DNA of 64,000 nucleotides. Origin: Petunia secreta. Lineage: Eukaryota; Streptophyta; Magnoliopsida; Solanales; Solanaceae. Position numbers and translations under genes: made by a program. The notes beneath the pieces are model-generated. The model saw only the letters and a list, made by a program, of their open reading frames with translations, was not told the origin of the DNA and ran no database searches. Positions within the stretch are counted from its first letter, which is position 1; the number at the start of each line of letters is the position of its first letter. The stretch is from NCBI GenBank assembly GCA_029990175.1, contig JARKIP010000003.1, positions 3,348,001-3,412,000 on the forward strand, read 5' to 3'. This document shows positions 35,173-46,766 of this stretch, piece by piece.

Positions 35173-38100
35173 AACTACTATATTGCAGGGACTCCACAAG
35201 AAAAGAGAAGAATTGGGCAAATGGTTTTTAGACAGTGGATGCTCCCGTCACATGACTGGTGACAAGTAGCTTTTCAAATCAGTCACAAGTATTGATGGAG
35301 GCTCTGTATGCTTTGGAGGTGATGCTAAAGGAAAGATCATTAGAATAGGAATCATCTCATTGAACCCCTCATGCGAGATAAAGGAAGCATTCCTAGTAGA
35401 AGGACTCAAACACAATCTTCTCAGCATAAGTCAACGATGCGATGGAGGGTTCAAGGTAAAGTTTGAGTCAAGCAGATGCATTATTCATGACAACAGAGGT
35501 GAAGTTGTTCTCTCAGGCTCAAGAGAAAATAATATCTATGTTTTGAACAACGACAATGCCTCCTCAAGTAAGCATCTCTGCCTTGCATCTATTACAAATG
35601 ATCCATGGGTATGGCATAGAAAATTAGGTCATGCAAGCATGTTTTTAATTGAAAAAATTTCAAAGCATGATCTTGTCATTGGTTTACCATAATTAAATTT
35701 CACTAAAGACAGTGTGTGTGATGCATGTCAATTAGGTAAACAAACTAGAACATCTTTTAAATGTAAAGACATTGTTTCTACTTCTAAGCCACTTGAGCTT
35801 CTTCACATGGATTTGTTCGGGCCAACTAGAACTGCCAGCATAAATGGAAAGAAGTATGCACTTGTGATTGTTGATGATTTCTCTAGATTTACTTGGGTCA
35901 TATTTTTGTCACATAAAAATGATGCGTTTGCTAGTTTTGAAGTGTTCTGCAAGAAAGTTCAAAGAGAAAATGGATATTTCATAACCACCATTAGAAGTGA
36001 CCATGGAGGAGAATTTGAAAGCAAAATCTTTGAATATTACTGCAATACTCATGGGCTCAGTCACAATTTCTCCTCTCCCCGCACTCCTCAACAAAATGGG
36101 GTTGTTGAAAGAAAGAATAGAACTCTTCAAGATATGGCAAGGACCATGCTGGTGGAACACTCCCTCCCAAATTATTTTTGGGCCGAAGCAGTAAGTATAG
36201 CTTGTCATATTCTTAATAGATGTCTCATTCGTCCTATTCTCAAGAAAACTCCTTACGAACTATGGAAAGGTAAAAGGCCAAACATAAGTTACTTTCATCC
36301 TTTTGGTTGTAAATGTTTTATTCACAATAATGGCAAGGATAATCTTGGAAAGTATGACCCTCACAGTGATGAAGGTATTTTCTTGGGTTACTCCAACACT
36401 AGTAAGTCTTATAGAGTATTTAATAAGCGTACTTTATCTGTTGAAGAATCTATGCATGTTGTTTTTGATGATGCTTTAAAAACTGTCAAGAAAGGAGATA
36501 TTGCAGATGATGAAGATGAGGTTCCATTTCATCCACACATGTCAGAAAACCTGCACAATACTGAAACCCAAAAGGAAGTCCAGACCTCAGAAGAACCTGA
36601 GTCGACTAGTGAGGAAAATGAGTCAACTATTGATGAAGAACCCAAAAATCTCGATGTTTTTGTTCCGAATGAGTGGAAGAGCGATCCCGACTATCCTCAG
36701 AAATACATCATTAGCGATCCAAGGGAAGGTATGAAAACCAGAAGAGCTCAAAGATTTAATATTGCCTTTATTTCGCAGATTGAACCCAAAAGAATTGACG
36801 AAGCTCTACAAGATGAATCATGGGTTCAAGCTATGAAAGAAGAACTTGAGCAGTTTGACAAAAATGAGGTATGGAAGTTAGTTCCAAGACCTAAAAAGAA
36901 GTCTATAATAGGATCCAAGTGGGTCTTTCGGAAACGACTTAACGAGGATGGTAAAGTGGTAAGAAACAAGGCTCGTCTAGCCGCTCAGGGATACTCCCAA
37001 ACAGAAGGAGTCGACTACGATGAGACATTTGCCCCTATAGCTAGACTTGAATCTATTCGTATGTTGCTTGCATTTGCTTCCTTAAAACAGTTTAAGCTTT
37101 TTCAAATGGATGTGAAGAGGCTTTTCTAAATGGCTTTATAAAAGAAGAAGTATATGTTAGACAACCTTCCGGTTTCGAAAATGAAAAATTTCCTCGCCAT
37201 GTTTTCAAACTCTCCAAAGCTCTTTATGGTCTCAAACAAGCTCCAAGAGCTTGGTATGAAAGATTTAGCTCTTTCCTACTGAGCCACGATTTTTCTAGAG
37301 GCAAAACTGACAAAACTCTTTTTATTCAAAAAACCTTTAAAGACATTTTGATCATTCAAGTATACGTTGATGAAATAATTTTTTGTAGTACTAATGCTCA
37401 CCTATGCAAGGATTTTGAGATTTTGATGCAAGGAGAATTCGAAACGAGCATGATGGGGGAGTTGACTTACTTCCTAGGACTTCAAATCAAGCAGCATCAA
37501 AAAGGCATTTTTGTCAATCCATCCAAGTACACAAAGGAACTGCTGACATAATTCAGCATGACAGAAGCCAACGTAGCTAAAACTCCTATGAGCCCAGCCA
37601 CTCATCTGGTAAGAGATGAAAAAGGTACTAGCGTAAATTCCACTGTCTACAGAGGTATGATTGGCTCTCTCCTTTACTTAACTGCTAGTCGACCAGATAT
37701 TATGTTTGCTATATGTAAGTGTGCTCGATTTCAGTCAGCTCCTAAGGTTTCTCATCTAACTGCAGTCAAAAGAATTATTCGCTATCTTGCGGGAACTGTT
37801 TCCTATGAACTATAGTATCCTTTCACCAGTCATTTTGATCTCATTGGTTTCTCAGATGCTGACTACGCAGGTGACAGAGTTGATCGGAAAAGTACCAGTG
37901 GTGCAAGTTTTTTCTTAGGAAAGTCTCTTGTTTCCTGGCATAGCAAAAAGCAAGACTGCACTGCTCTATCAACTGTCGAGTCTGAATATGTCGCACTAGG
38001 ACATTGTTGCACTCAACTTCTCTGGATGGCTACTCAACTATCTGATTATAACTTATTTTTTAAACCTATCTCTATACTATGTGATAATACCAGTGCCATT

Positions 38101-38319
38101 GAGTTGTCTTACAATCCTGTTGATCATCCTAGGATCAAGCATATAGATGTTCGTTATCATTTTATACGTGATCATGTTCAACTAGGTGACATTGACATTG
38201 CATTTGTTAGTACTGATTTTCAACTAGCAGATATTTTTACAAAACCCTTGCTTGAAGACCGTTTTTGTACTCTAAGAGATCTACTTGGCATTATTTCTGA
38301 CCCGTGTTCAAAAGCATAA
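35173..38319 (+). pseudogene. pol: Sirevirus pol (protease, integrase, reverse transcriptase, RNase H), broken
   Basis: Protease: WFLDSGCSRHMTG near 35220. Pre-integrase and integrase: LGHASMFLIEK, DACQLGKQTRTSFKC, then the DDE residues in HMDLFGP, RSDHGGEFE and NGVVERKNR (35810-36115). Reverse transcriptase: WVQAMKEELEQFDKNEVW to ALYGLKQAPRAWYERF; the catalytic YVDD box reads YVDE (about 37363). RNase H: SDADYAGDRVDRKSTSG and KQDCTALSTVESEY; the end carries HIDVRYHFIRDHV and DIFTKPL. Nonsense codons lie at 35267, 35690, 37549 and 37813; a frameshift lies near 37110-37125. It cannot make a full polyprotein. Confidence 0.9.
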
Positions 38320-38700
38320 TATTTTTTATTGCATGCATTCATCTCACAAAATATAAAAAAATCCAAAAAATATTTTATCTATTTTTCATTAGCATCTCAT
38401 CAACATTATTCCCTACCATGTATATGCATATTTATTTATGATTACCTTTTAAGCCATTATTACCTGTCATTATTTCAGCCGGCATTTTTATTTTTCAAGT
38501 CAATCAAAAAGTCACATCGGTCTTCTTCCCCTGATTCTGCAGCACCTTTTCCCATCAATGTCTCTTCTTCTCACGCCTTTCCATCTCACACGATAACACT
38601 CCACCTTCCCTTTCTTTTCTCTCCCTCTAACTCCTTAAAAGGCGTCTCTCCTGTTCATTACACTATCATCCCCTCAACCTTTTTCTCCATTCCTTCTCCC

Positions 38701-40068
38701 ATGGCTAAAAAATCCACAATCTCTGCTCGTCGTAGCCAACGAACCAAACCCAAAGCACAAAACACTTCCACCCCTGTTCACATTGACTCCGACCACTCTG
38801 AGAATACCACTTCTAACTTTCCTACTCCTCCTCGAAACACGAAACTTGGAAAAAGGCCCATGCACAGTGATCCTGATGATACAGAAGTAGTAAAAAGACC
38901 TAAGAAGGAATTCTCACTTGCCGATCTTGATGAAACCCTTGATTTTTGGGATTCGTCTGCTCACGAGAAATTGAAGCCCTCAAGGAGAAGCCTCTTGCTC
39001 ATGGCCGCATTGTTGACATGGATCTTTTGGAGTCTCTCAACTGTGATATCAAACAATTCTTTGCTGATCAAGAGTGGAAAAATTTCTTCTCCGCCGACTC
39101 TGTCGATGTCCCTGAAGATCTGGTAAGATTGTTCTATGCAAATCTTCGTCCTTGTTATTAAAACTGCGGTTCTCAACACCAGAATTGTTATTACCAAAAA
39201 GATTTTCTGTCGTATTTTGGGCTGTAAGTTTTCTGGCTATTCTTTTTTCTTCAAAAACTCTTGGCCTTCTGACTTTGAAGTTACTTTTGAACAAGCAAAA
39301 GCATGCCTGTGTGAAAAATCTGCTGATGCACCTGATGGTCAATTAGGTCCTCTAGACTTGCCCTTTACTGTGCGTGTTCTTGCTCACATTGTTCGTACTA
39401 CTCTGTTGCCTCGAACTAGCTCCCTTAGTTCTCTCTCTCAGCGTGACACCCTGATTGTTTTTTGTCTGTTAACCAACAAAAAATTGGACCTTGGTGCCCG
39501 GATAATTGATTACATGCTAGAAAGTATTGCTGACTGTGCTTCACTTCCCTATGGCCTAATCATTACTAGAATTTTACACTTCTATCGTGTTGATACCTCT
39601 GCCTGGAAAACTGTCACTATAAGTGCCTGCTACAATTCTCGTGCATTTGCCTCCATGGGTTATGTTCATATAGATGATAAATGGGTGAGGAAGGAGGCTA
39701 AGACATTCAAGCCCTCTGGTGATCAAGCTGGACCTTCCCGTCAAGCGAGCCCCTCTTTGCCTCCTCACAAATCTGCAGAAGATGTCAAGGATATCATTGA
39801 CTTTCTGCTCAGTCTACATCTTAAGGAAGACAACGAGGCAGATGAATTGAATGAAATCAAGCTGGATGTGGGGAGATTCAGTCTCAAACTGGATACAGCA
39901 GTAACAAGCTCTGATGTTGTTGTTCATAGGCTCCATGCTAGCCTTGATGCTATTTCTACTGATGTTCAGGGACGCATTGATGCTCTCTCCAATGATGTTC
40001 AAACCAAGCTTTACAGGATGACAGATAATGTTGTGAACACTCTCACTTACTTCCTTGCCCCTCGCTAG
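38701..40068 (+). pseudogene. Sirevirus env-like gene, frameshifted
   Basis: A separate frame after pol starts at a Met (38701) with a Lys/Arg/Ser-rich N-terminus (ARRSQRTKPKAQNTSTPV), then a globular region and a predicted helical, coiled-coil-like C-terminus (39820-40060) ending NTLTYFLAPR. Position and architecture match the env-like genes of Sireviruses, whose function is unproven. The frame shifts near 38945 and returns near 39150, with a stop in between, so the product is not intact. Some databases would label this region a putative plant transposon protein domain. Confidence 0.7.
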
Positions 40069-40138
40069 ACTATGCTTTATTTTGGGTCTGTAATATTAAC
40101 TTCTTTTGCTACTGGCTCCCCCTCTATATTTTTGCTGA

Positions 40139-40442
40139 TGCCAAAGGGGGAGAAGACAGGATATTTCTTCTTCTGTTACTGTTACTAACTGGGAGTTTCT
40201 CCTGAAAATCTTTTCTGAATGCAGGTGTTAAGGAAAAGCCATCTCTTCCGTAGTATTATGTCAGTTGACTATGCTAAAAGTCTTTTAGTCAGGGGGAGTT
40301 CCCCTTGTTCTATATGTTCTCTTTATTTTTACAGGATATCAGTCCAATGTGCTCCATCTCAGTTCATCAGGGGGATTCGACTTAAAACCACAAGAAAAGA
40401 TACCTACACCAATTATTTGTCATCATAAAAAAAGGGGGAGAT
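40139..40442 (+). other. Sirevirus repeated polypurine blocks
   Basis: GGGGGAG-type purine blocks occur at about 40142-40156, 40293-40300, 40368-40374 (GGGGGAT variant) and 40428-40442 (AAAAAAAGGGGGAGATT, adjoining the LTR). Multiple polypurine tracts before the 3' LTR are a described Sirevirus hallmark. Confidence 0.85.
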
Positions 40443-41222
40443 TGTTGAACTTATGTTTTTGATTTATAACAAATAAAGTTTTTCAGTTGCTAAGTGCTTT
40501 GTGTGTGTGAACTGCAGGATCTCCTTAGCACACAATCCATGGAAAATATGAAGTCAGCTAAGGAAAGGATTTGCCGGTCGTGCTCAAAACAGCTGTATAT
40601 GGAAGGCCATCCCTTGAGTTAAGGAATTGATTCCCTTCGGCTCAACCCTATTCTTAGAAGGTATTTATACCTCTCCGAGGATCAAAACTCTTGGATCTAA
40701 ATCTCGCCACTAAGGATAGCATCCCTTGATCTACGCAATTTGTGATTCTCCATCCTATGATCTACGCAATCTGTGATTCTCCTCTCAATCACGATTGTGT
40801 GTTGCCTCATCCCAAGCTTATACATTCCAATAGAACTCGATCTAAGACTCACGCTTCTATCTTACCATCTACTCTTCTCTATACTTTTACTTTGCATAAA
40901 TACTGTAACAGTGAGTGTATCAGTGTTAGAAAAGAAAAGAAAGAGAGTTTCTTGTAGAGGTAATAGTAGTGTCATCTGAAGTTGGTTTGGTGAGCTATAA
41001 ACCAAACAACACGTTGGTGGTAATCGAGTGGTAAAAACCATCTGTGATAGAGACGTTTGTGGTGAATGATAAACCATCCTTGTATCCATTGTTACTAAGA
41101 GCCTTGAAAAGAGAAATACTCCCTTGTGACCTAAGGGGACTGAATTAGGAACCTTTTGGTTCTGAACCAGTATAAAATTCCTGTGTCTTCTTTCTTCCTT
41201 TACCTAATTTATAGTCTGCTTA

Positions 41223-41286
<64 letters not shown>

Positions 41287-41370
41287 ACATTCTGCATAGT
41301 CGACTATAAATTGTTTAAGTCAACTGTATTATTAGAAAAATTACAATTCACCCTCCCCCTTGTGCTTTCA
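40443..41370 (+). repeat. Sirevirus 3' LTR
   Basis: The 928-bp LTR starts TGTTGAAC and ends TGCTTTCA. It matches the split 5' LTR but contains a TA microsatellite (about 41222-41283) absent from the 5' copy. Confidence 0.93.
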
Positions 41371-41505
41371 GCACTGAGAGACGAACTGGTTTGAAGTCTG
41401 AATATATACATCCATAGACCACAGTAACGAAACACTGCACCTGTTGGCCTAGAGCAAACGAACCTATTGGCGCAGGTCTCACTACAAGAAACAAGGTTTT
41501 CTGTC

Positions 41506-41705
41506 GCAACGTTTTGTGGCGACCTTTGTAATCGCCACAAAAAGTAAGGGTTTTGGTGGCGGCAAAACATAGTTGCCACAAAACTTCATATTTTTAGTGG
41601 CAACCTTTTAAGTCGCGACAAAAGGGATTGTTTTCGTGGCAACTGTTAAAAGCCGCCACAATAAGTGATTGTTGCAGTGGCAGCTACACTTAGGTCGCCG
41701 CGAAT
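41506..41705. repeat. CACTA-2 left subterminal hairpin repeats
   Basis: Several GTGGCGAC-type motifs alternate with their complement, each pair separated by about 9-20 bp. Presumed transposase binding sites. Confidence 0.8.
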
Positions 41706-44494
41706 GCCCAGACTTTTCATTATGCATTACTTTAGTACGATATTGTGGCGCCTTTAATAGTAGTAAAAAATTCTTTAGTGAAATTTAAAAATATCTAAAA
41801 CACTACAAGAAAAATTATACAGTATGATATTATTATGTTTTTCGCTTTTTTTTCCCCATATATTCCCGAGTCCCAACGCCATCAAACCCTTTAACCTTAG
41901 CATAAAAGAAATCCCCAAATCTAACAAAATTCTCAAAGCAGTGCTATAAATTCTTAAAGTCGACTTCGATTCGATCCAAGGTGACTACCCCCATTTCAGG
42001 TTTGTTTCTCACCTCCAACTAAGAGCCCTAGAATCTCTGAGCATCATGTGTAGCGAATGACAAGTTAGAAATACAAAAATAGTGCGACATAATTTAACGC
42101 GTACGGCCAAGTCCATCCACAGATTATCCGATTCTCAAAATTGAAATCAAACATCCCTCCAAAACACTGCGATTATTGAATTATCTTGCGATTTTCTCAA
42201 TCAAAGTGTCGATTGTTCACCGCTCCTAACGGGTGTACTACTTTTCAGCTTATAAGGTCAGCGAATTTGCTTATGGTATTATTTGGTATTTCTTGTCGTT
42301 GTGGACTGTTGAGAGCGAACCATTTTTGGTCTAGTATTGTGAAACTGGAGCTGGAATTGCACGGTTGTCGTCACACCTTTTTTGTTCAATTAATTACTGC
42401 CCTAGTTTGTGAGTAGCTGAAATGGGTAATATGAAACAAGAGCGGGAATTGCTTTGAATCGTGCTAACGTAACTAACAAAGCAAATAAAATTAAATTAAG
42501 AATTCGTTGTATCTCGAGTTCATGGTAAAGTAATATACTCTTCCTTAGATTCTTTCTTAATCATCTAAAGCTTACTTTAGATTTCTTCCTGGTGCAGCTC
42601 TTTTGCCGCTATGGACTTGTTTTTGGTGTAATGGGTCACGCATATCGCAAAGAGCTCTTTGCTATGAAATTTCCCCTAAGTCCAAGTTTTCTGAAAGTAC
42701 TGCTACATCAGGAACCACGATAGGAGGCTCTCAAGGCTCAATGATTCATTCCTTGATATTCATAACTAATGCTTTACTATCTCTATCACAGTTAAGTGAT
42801 CAAGAATTTGTGTACTTCTAAAAGGTTGATAGGGAATATTTAAAAATTTTAAAGCCAGAGGTTTTCGTAATTGCTATCTTTATTGGAATTTACTCTAGGA
42901 AGATACTTTATCATGTCCTTTTTTTGTAGGCTCTAATTCTCAATCTCAATAATTTTTGTTACATATTTTATTTTATCCTTAGGTGGCCTAGTGATGTAGT
43001 CGTTTGTCATGTAACAAGTCCATACTATTATAATGTACTGGAATAGTTAGTAACTTGCATACGTTTTTTTATATGTATTCACAAATACAATAAGTAGTAT
43101 CACAGGTGTATATCGAGTTAGGCTTACATCTTATCTTTATTCTTTACTATTATAAGTAGGTGACGTTCTTTACTGGTTATTGCTATCCTTGTTTACTAAT
43201 TTGTGTTTTAAAGCTAAACTAGTGTATTGTATTTCTATCACCTCCCATCTCATGCTATGGTTTGTCATGTTCTTTCTTTTCTTTAATGTAAACTTTATAG
43301 TTTCTTGGATACATGATATTTACTCGGTTGATGACTCTATCTTGTTATTCCAAGACAAGTAGCTCTGTTCACTCCTCTCCTGTAGGTGAAACAATTTAAT
43401 AATTTTTCATTCTTTGAATTGTTGTGCAATTGTTATTTGGTTCAGGTTGCAAGCTTAACCTTGTATGTACATCGGGCAAACAAGTAGATGTCAACAATAA
43501 GGTACAGTAATATGTGTCATCTTCTTCTTGCTTCTTTTCTTTCCTAATGTTAAGATGATATAGTATGGAACCTATAAGATACTCGATAACAGGGTGTGAC
43601 CATGTGAAAAATTAATTATGGAACTCTATTGTTTGGTTGATGTTTTCATGTATATAATTAGCATTAGTTGAGGTAAAGATGGCGATATGAAATTAGGATT
43701 GGGTTAATTAAACTTGACATGGTGGGTCAATTGTTCAACTTTTATGCTAAAAAACTCTGTACTATGTTTACTCTATTTAAAAAGGAACTCTGCACACTTG
43801 CTGTAGAGATGCTGATCCAATATAGTCTTGGTTAGTTATATTGTACATGACACTTTTTTTTTTGTATTGTCTTTGTATGTGTGTCAGTACTCTCTCAAAG
43901 CTAGATGTCTACTCATTCAACTGGAGCAACTTAACCTCTGTAAATAGAAATGAACAACTTTTCTATTTTGTTAGCTCCTTAACCTTAATATAGTTTCTGA
44001 TGTATTGGAGCAAACACATCCTCTTTGTTACTGTGCATCTTCTTGATGCCTTTTAAATATAACTTATTACTTCATAAAAGAAAGGCCTTCTTTTGGTTCT
44101 GTGCATTGAGTTATGAATTCAATTGTTGTTGTTGCTTGTTGATCGTGTTTATTCTCCAGACAGGCAATGGATAGCAGTTTAATGTTATAGAATAGTATTG
44201 ACACGACAGCTTATTATTGCATTCTGAGGCTCAAGGAGAACTGATGCAATCTATGGCGGAACTTGAAGATAATTTTGCCTTTGATTATTTTTTTTCCATG
44301 TATATCCACAATTACTCTATTTTATGAATTTATTAATAAAAGGTTCTTGTATAGTTAATTTGTTAGAGAAGTATTATTTATGTCTCTTATAATGTTAATG
44401 ATTTGTTCTAATATATTTGTATTTTGTACAAATAATGGTATAAATATTGCTGCTAAAATTCTCTCTTTTTTTTTTTTGACAAAAAATATACAAT
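41706..44494. other. CACTA-2 internal cargo, no gene recognised
   Basis: About 2.8 kb of AT-rich sequence without a long frame. Several T-rich tracts followed by AG and a few short open stretches (for example 42186-42416 and 42603-42821) could be intron/exon remnants of a captured plant gene, but I recognise no protein. A poly-T lies near 44464-44478. Confidence 0.4.
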
Positions 44495-44836
44495 CTGTGG
44501 CGACTAAAGTTGCCACGAAAAACATACTTTAGATGGTAGTTTGCCACGCAAGTTGGTAACCTTTTATGACGGCACTGGTTGCTACAGCAAGTCTTTCGTG
44601 GCGACTTGAGGCGCCACTAAAGGTGATTTCTTTCGTGGCGACCAATTTTTTTACCACTTTTATGGTATTTTTATGGCAGCTAAAGTCGCCAGCAAAGAGT
44701 GATCTTCAGTGGCGAGGTATTAAAGTCGCCACGAAAAACTTCCAGCCACTGACTATAGCCCACGACCCGTAGGTCGCCACGAAAAGTTTTTTGTGACGAT
44801 TTTTTCAGTTATTGTGGCGATTTTTGTCGCCACAAA
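44495..44836. repeat. CACTA-2 right subterminal hairpin repeats
   Basis: The same motif family as the left end with variants such as GTGACGAT. The array is longer than the left one. Confidence 0.8.
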
Positions 44837-44979
44837 AGGATATATTTCTTGTAGTGTCTTTTCTTAAGCAGGGATATGTTGGGTATTTAGATCTTGAAAA
44901 GGGTATTTTGGTATTTTATTTTTTCAAGTTCAGAGTACATGCTTATATATATGTATATGTATATATATTATATTATTAT

Positions 44980-45048
44980 AAAAGCACAAATATTAGGAAG
45001 CTAAAAAGTGAACGACATTTTTTACCCCTTGATATAATTATAATATCT
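44980..45048 (+). repeat. ~70-bp direct repeat, copy 1
   Basis: Contains TTAGGAAGCTAAAAAGTGAA and TACCCCTTGATATAA. Repeated at 45115-45183 with a few substitutions. Confidence 0.85.
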
Positions 45049-45114
45049 GCGATTCTTTTTTCTTTTCGACTTACTATTTCGATGTGTTTTTATTTTTTAT
45101 TTTTATTTTTAATT

Positions 45115-45183
45115 ATAAAAGCGCCAATGTTAGGAAGCTAAAAAGTGAACGACCTTTTTACCCCTTGATATAACTATAATATT
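45115..45183 (+). repeat. ~70-bp direct repeat, copy 2
   Basis: Second copy of 44980-45048. Possibly a second Helitron 5' end or a duplication of it. Confidence 0.85.
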
Positions 45184-46654
45184 GGATATAATTGTAATAT
45201 TGATACTTCCATTTTGTATTTGGTTTAATTTTTAGTCTCAATTTTGTTTTATATATTTGGTTTAAGAAAAAGCTTATTAAGCTGACATTTATTTGGTTTT
45301 AGAAAAATAGCACGCATGGTTGTTCTATTTATTTTAGGATAAGGTTAGGCTAGGCTTACATGCATGTATAAACTTTCAATACTAAGTTCTACGAATTTTA
45401 TTGATATATGGAATCAACTCTAAACGTTTATCTCCAATTAATGTTGGTTTAAGAGGATTAGAGGAAGTCTCTTAGGAATTCAGTTCTACATAGGAAATAA
45501 ATAAATACAATATTTTTATATTAAGACTTCTACTTAGAATTCTTTTAATTTTTTTGTTTGAACTTTTTATAATTCTATAAAAGAAGCACCTATTCCACAT
45601 TCTCCATTAAAAAATGTTCGAGGAATTTTAAGCTTTGGTCGTAATAGAGTAAGATGATGATAATTCATAAATTTTTTTGAACTGTGTATTACTAACTTTC
45701 TATGTATTTTTTCTGAAGTTGCTGATAAGTCATAAAACATTTTGAGATGTATTACTAATTTTCTATCTATGACTTTTTTCTGAAGTTGAGGGTTGTCTTT
45801 TATGATCGTGAAGACTCTAAATAAGTCGAAGGAGTCAATTAGTTAAGGACATACAACAGAGAACTATCATAATTTATTGTAATACATGCTTTTTTTGCCT
45901 TTATAACTATACTAATGAATATATATACAATCATATTTGATAGGAACCAGGTACATAAACTTTGACGCTTACTAACTTTCTTGACGTACTTAGGAACTAA
46001 TTAAGGATTGAAGTTCATAGATGATTGCGTTTAGAGCCTAATCTGATGACTTAAACATAACGTTCTTGCTAAAGGTTTTCCTTTACTAATTGATATGATT
46101 TCATATTATGAAAAATTTATCACTTATTTTCTATTTCGTCATATTATGAAAATTCACACGTGCCAAATGACACAGCAATGTGACGCTTTTTAATGCTTTG
46201 CTAGGTTTGTCATGTTAAAGAGTACTATATCGGATTAATCTCTCAAAAGGTTTTCAACATTCACTTTTACTTTTATTAATATATAGTACTAAATATATAA
46301 CTTGATGACAAGCTGAATACTTTTGTGCTTAGTTTCAGTAAAATAATGTTTTAGTGATAAATTCAATTTTCTCTTCATTTATATGAATGATTGATTGAAG
46401 ATTTACGTGAAATTAGATTATTATTTTTATTACTACTAAAACATGATTGTTAAATATCTACGTGCCGTTATTAATATATCCAATGACAGTCCTAAATGTT
46501 TGTGATATTTAATTAATGTCAGTTAAATATGTATAACGTGCACGTTCATAGAAACTAGTATATATAAACATATTTATATGAATTTTTATTAAAAAGGATG
46601 ATGACAACTTATTAAATTTGGCTTTAGGCCTCCCTTATTATTGAGCCATCCTTG

Positions 46655-46754
46655 AGAAGATTTTTTTTTTTCAACAACATAACATTGTTCCTCCAAAAAC
46701 TGGAGAAGAAGACGACGAAGATATTGATGAAATAGCAAGAAGACTTGAAGAAAG
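46655..46754 (+). pseudogene. Fragment of an SPT5-like gene
   Basis: About 100 bp match the SPT5-like gene at 60857-60962: GAAGAT, a T tract, CAACAAC, then a sequence encoding EEDDEDIDEIARRLEER. It covers part of the acidic Spt5 N-terminal region only and joins unrelated sequence on both sides; the right side is interrupted by the LINE at 46767. It is either a remnant of a second SPT5 copy or a captured fragment. Confidence 0.75.
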
Positions 46755-46766
46755 ACAAAGATTATG

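Larger units (their letters stand above)
27340..41370 (+). mobile_element. Sirevirus-type Ty1-copia retrotransposon, interrupted by Gypsy-B
   Basis: LTRs lie at 27340-27692 plus 33067-33597 (split 5' LTR) and 40443-41370, flanked by target duplication GCACT (27335-27339 and 41371-41375). Internal order is primer site, gag with two zinc knuckles, protease, integrase, reverse transcriptase/RNase H, an env-like gene, and several GGGGGAG polypurine blocks before the 3' LTR. The env-like gene and repeated polypurine tracts are hallmarks of the Sirevirus lineage. Removing Gypsy-B and its 5-bp duplication leaves about 8.7 kb. Pol and env-like frames carry multiple stops and frameshifts, so the copy is dead. 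Confidence 0.92.
41480..44856. mobile_element. CACTA-2: non-autonomous CACTA transposon, 3.4 kb
   Basis: Both ends carry CACTACAAGAAA in inverse orientation (41480-41491 and 44845-44856) and are flanked by TCT (41477-41479, 44857-44859). About 220 bp at the left and 360 bp at the right contain many GTGGCGAC/GTCGCCAC motifs arranged as hairpins, for example TTGTGGCGA at 41514-41522 with TCGCCACAA at 41532-41540, and 44812-44820 with 44827-44835. No transposase motifs are present, so movement would depend on a related autonomous element. Confidence 0.9.
44960..46558 (+). mobile_element. Helitron-like segment, 3' end at 46558
   Basis: On the plus strand a 12-bp palindrome (AACGTGCACGTT, about 46535-46546) is followed by 8 nt and CTAG (46555-46558), then T, as expected of a Helitron 3' end. 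Upstream, a ~70-bp block beginning TATAAAAGCACAAATATTAG at about 44977 resembles plant Helitron 5' regions and is repeated at 45115-45183. The exact 5' TC was not identified, so the left boundary is approximate. No Rep/helicase is encoded. Confidence 0.4.

Noticed and set aside
39049..39342. Antisense frame in the env-like region
   Set aside because: Shadow of the plus-strand env-like gene.
41222..41283. TA repeat as a functional element of the Sirevirus LTR
   Set aside because: It is absent from the 5' LTR of the same element, so it is a later microsatellite expansion.
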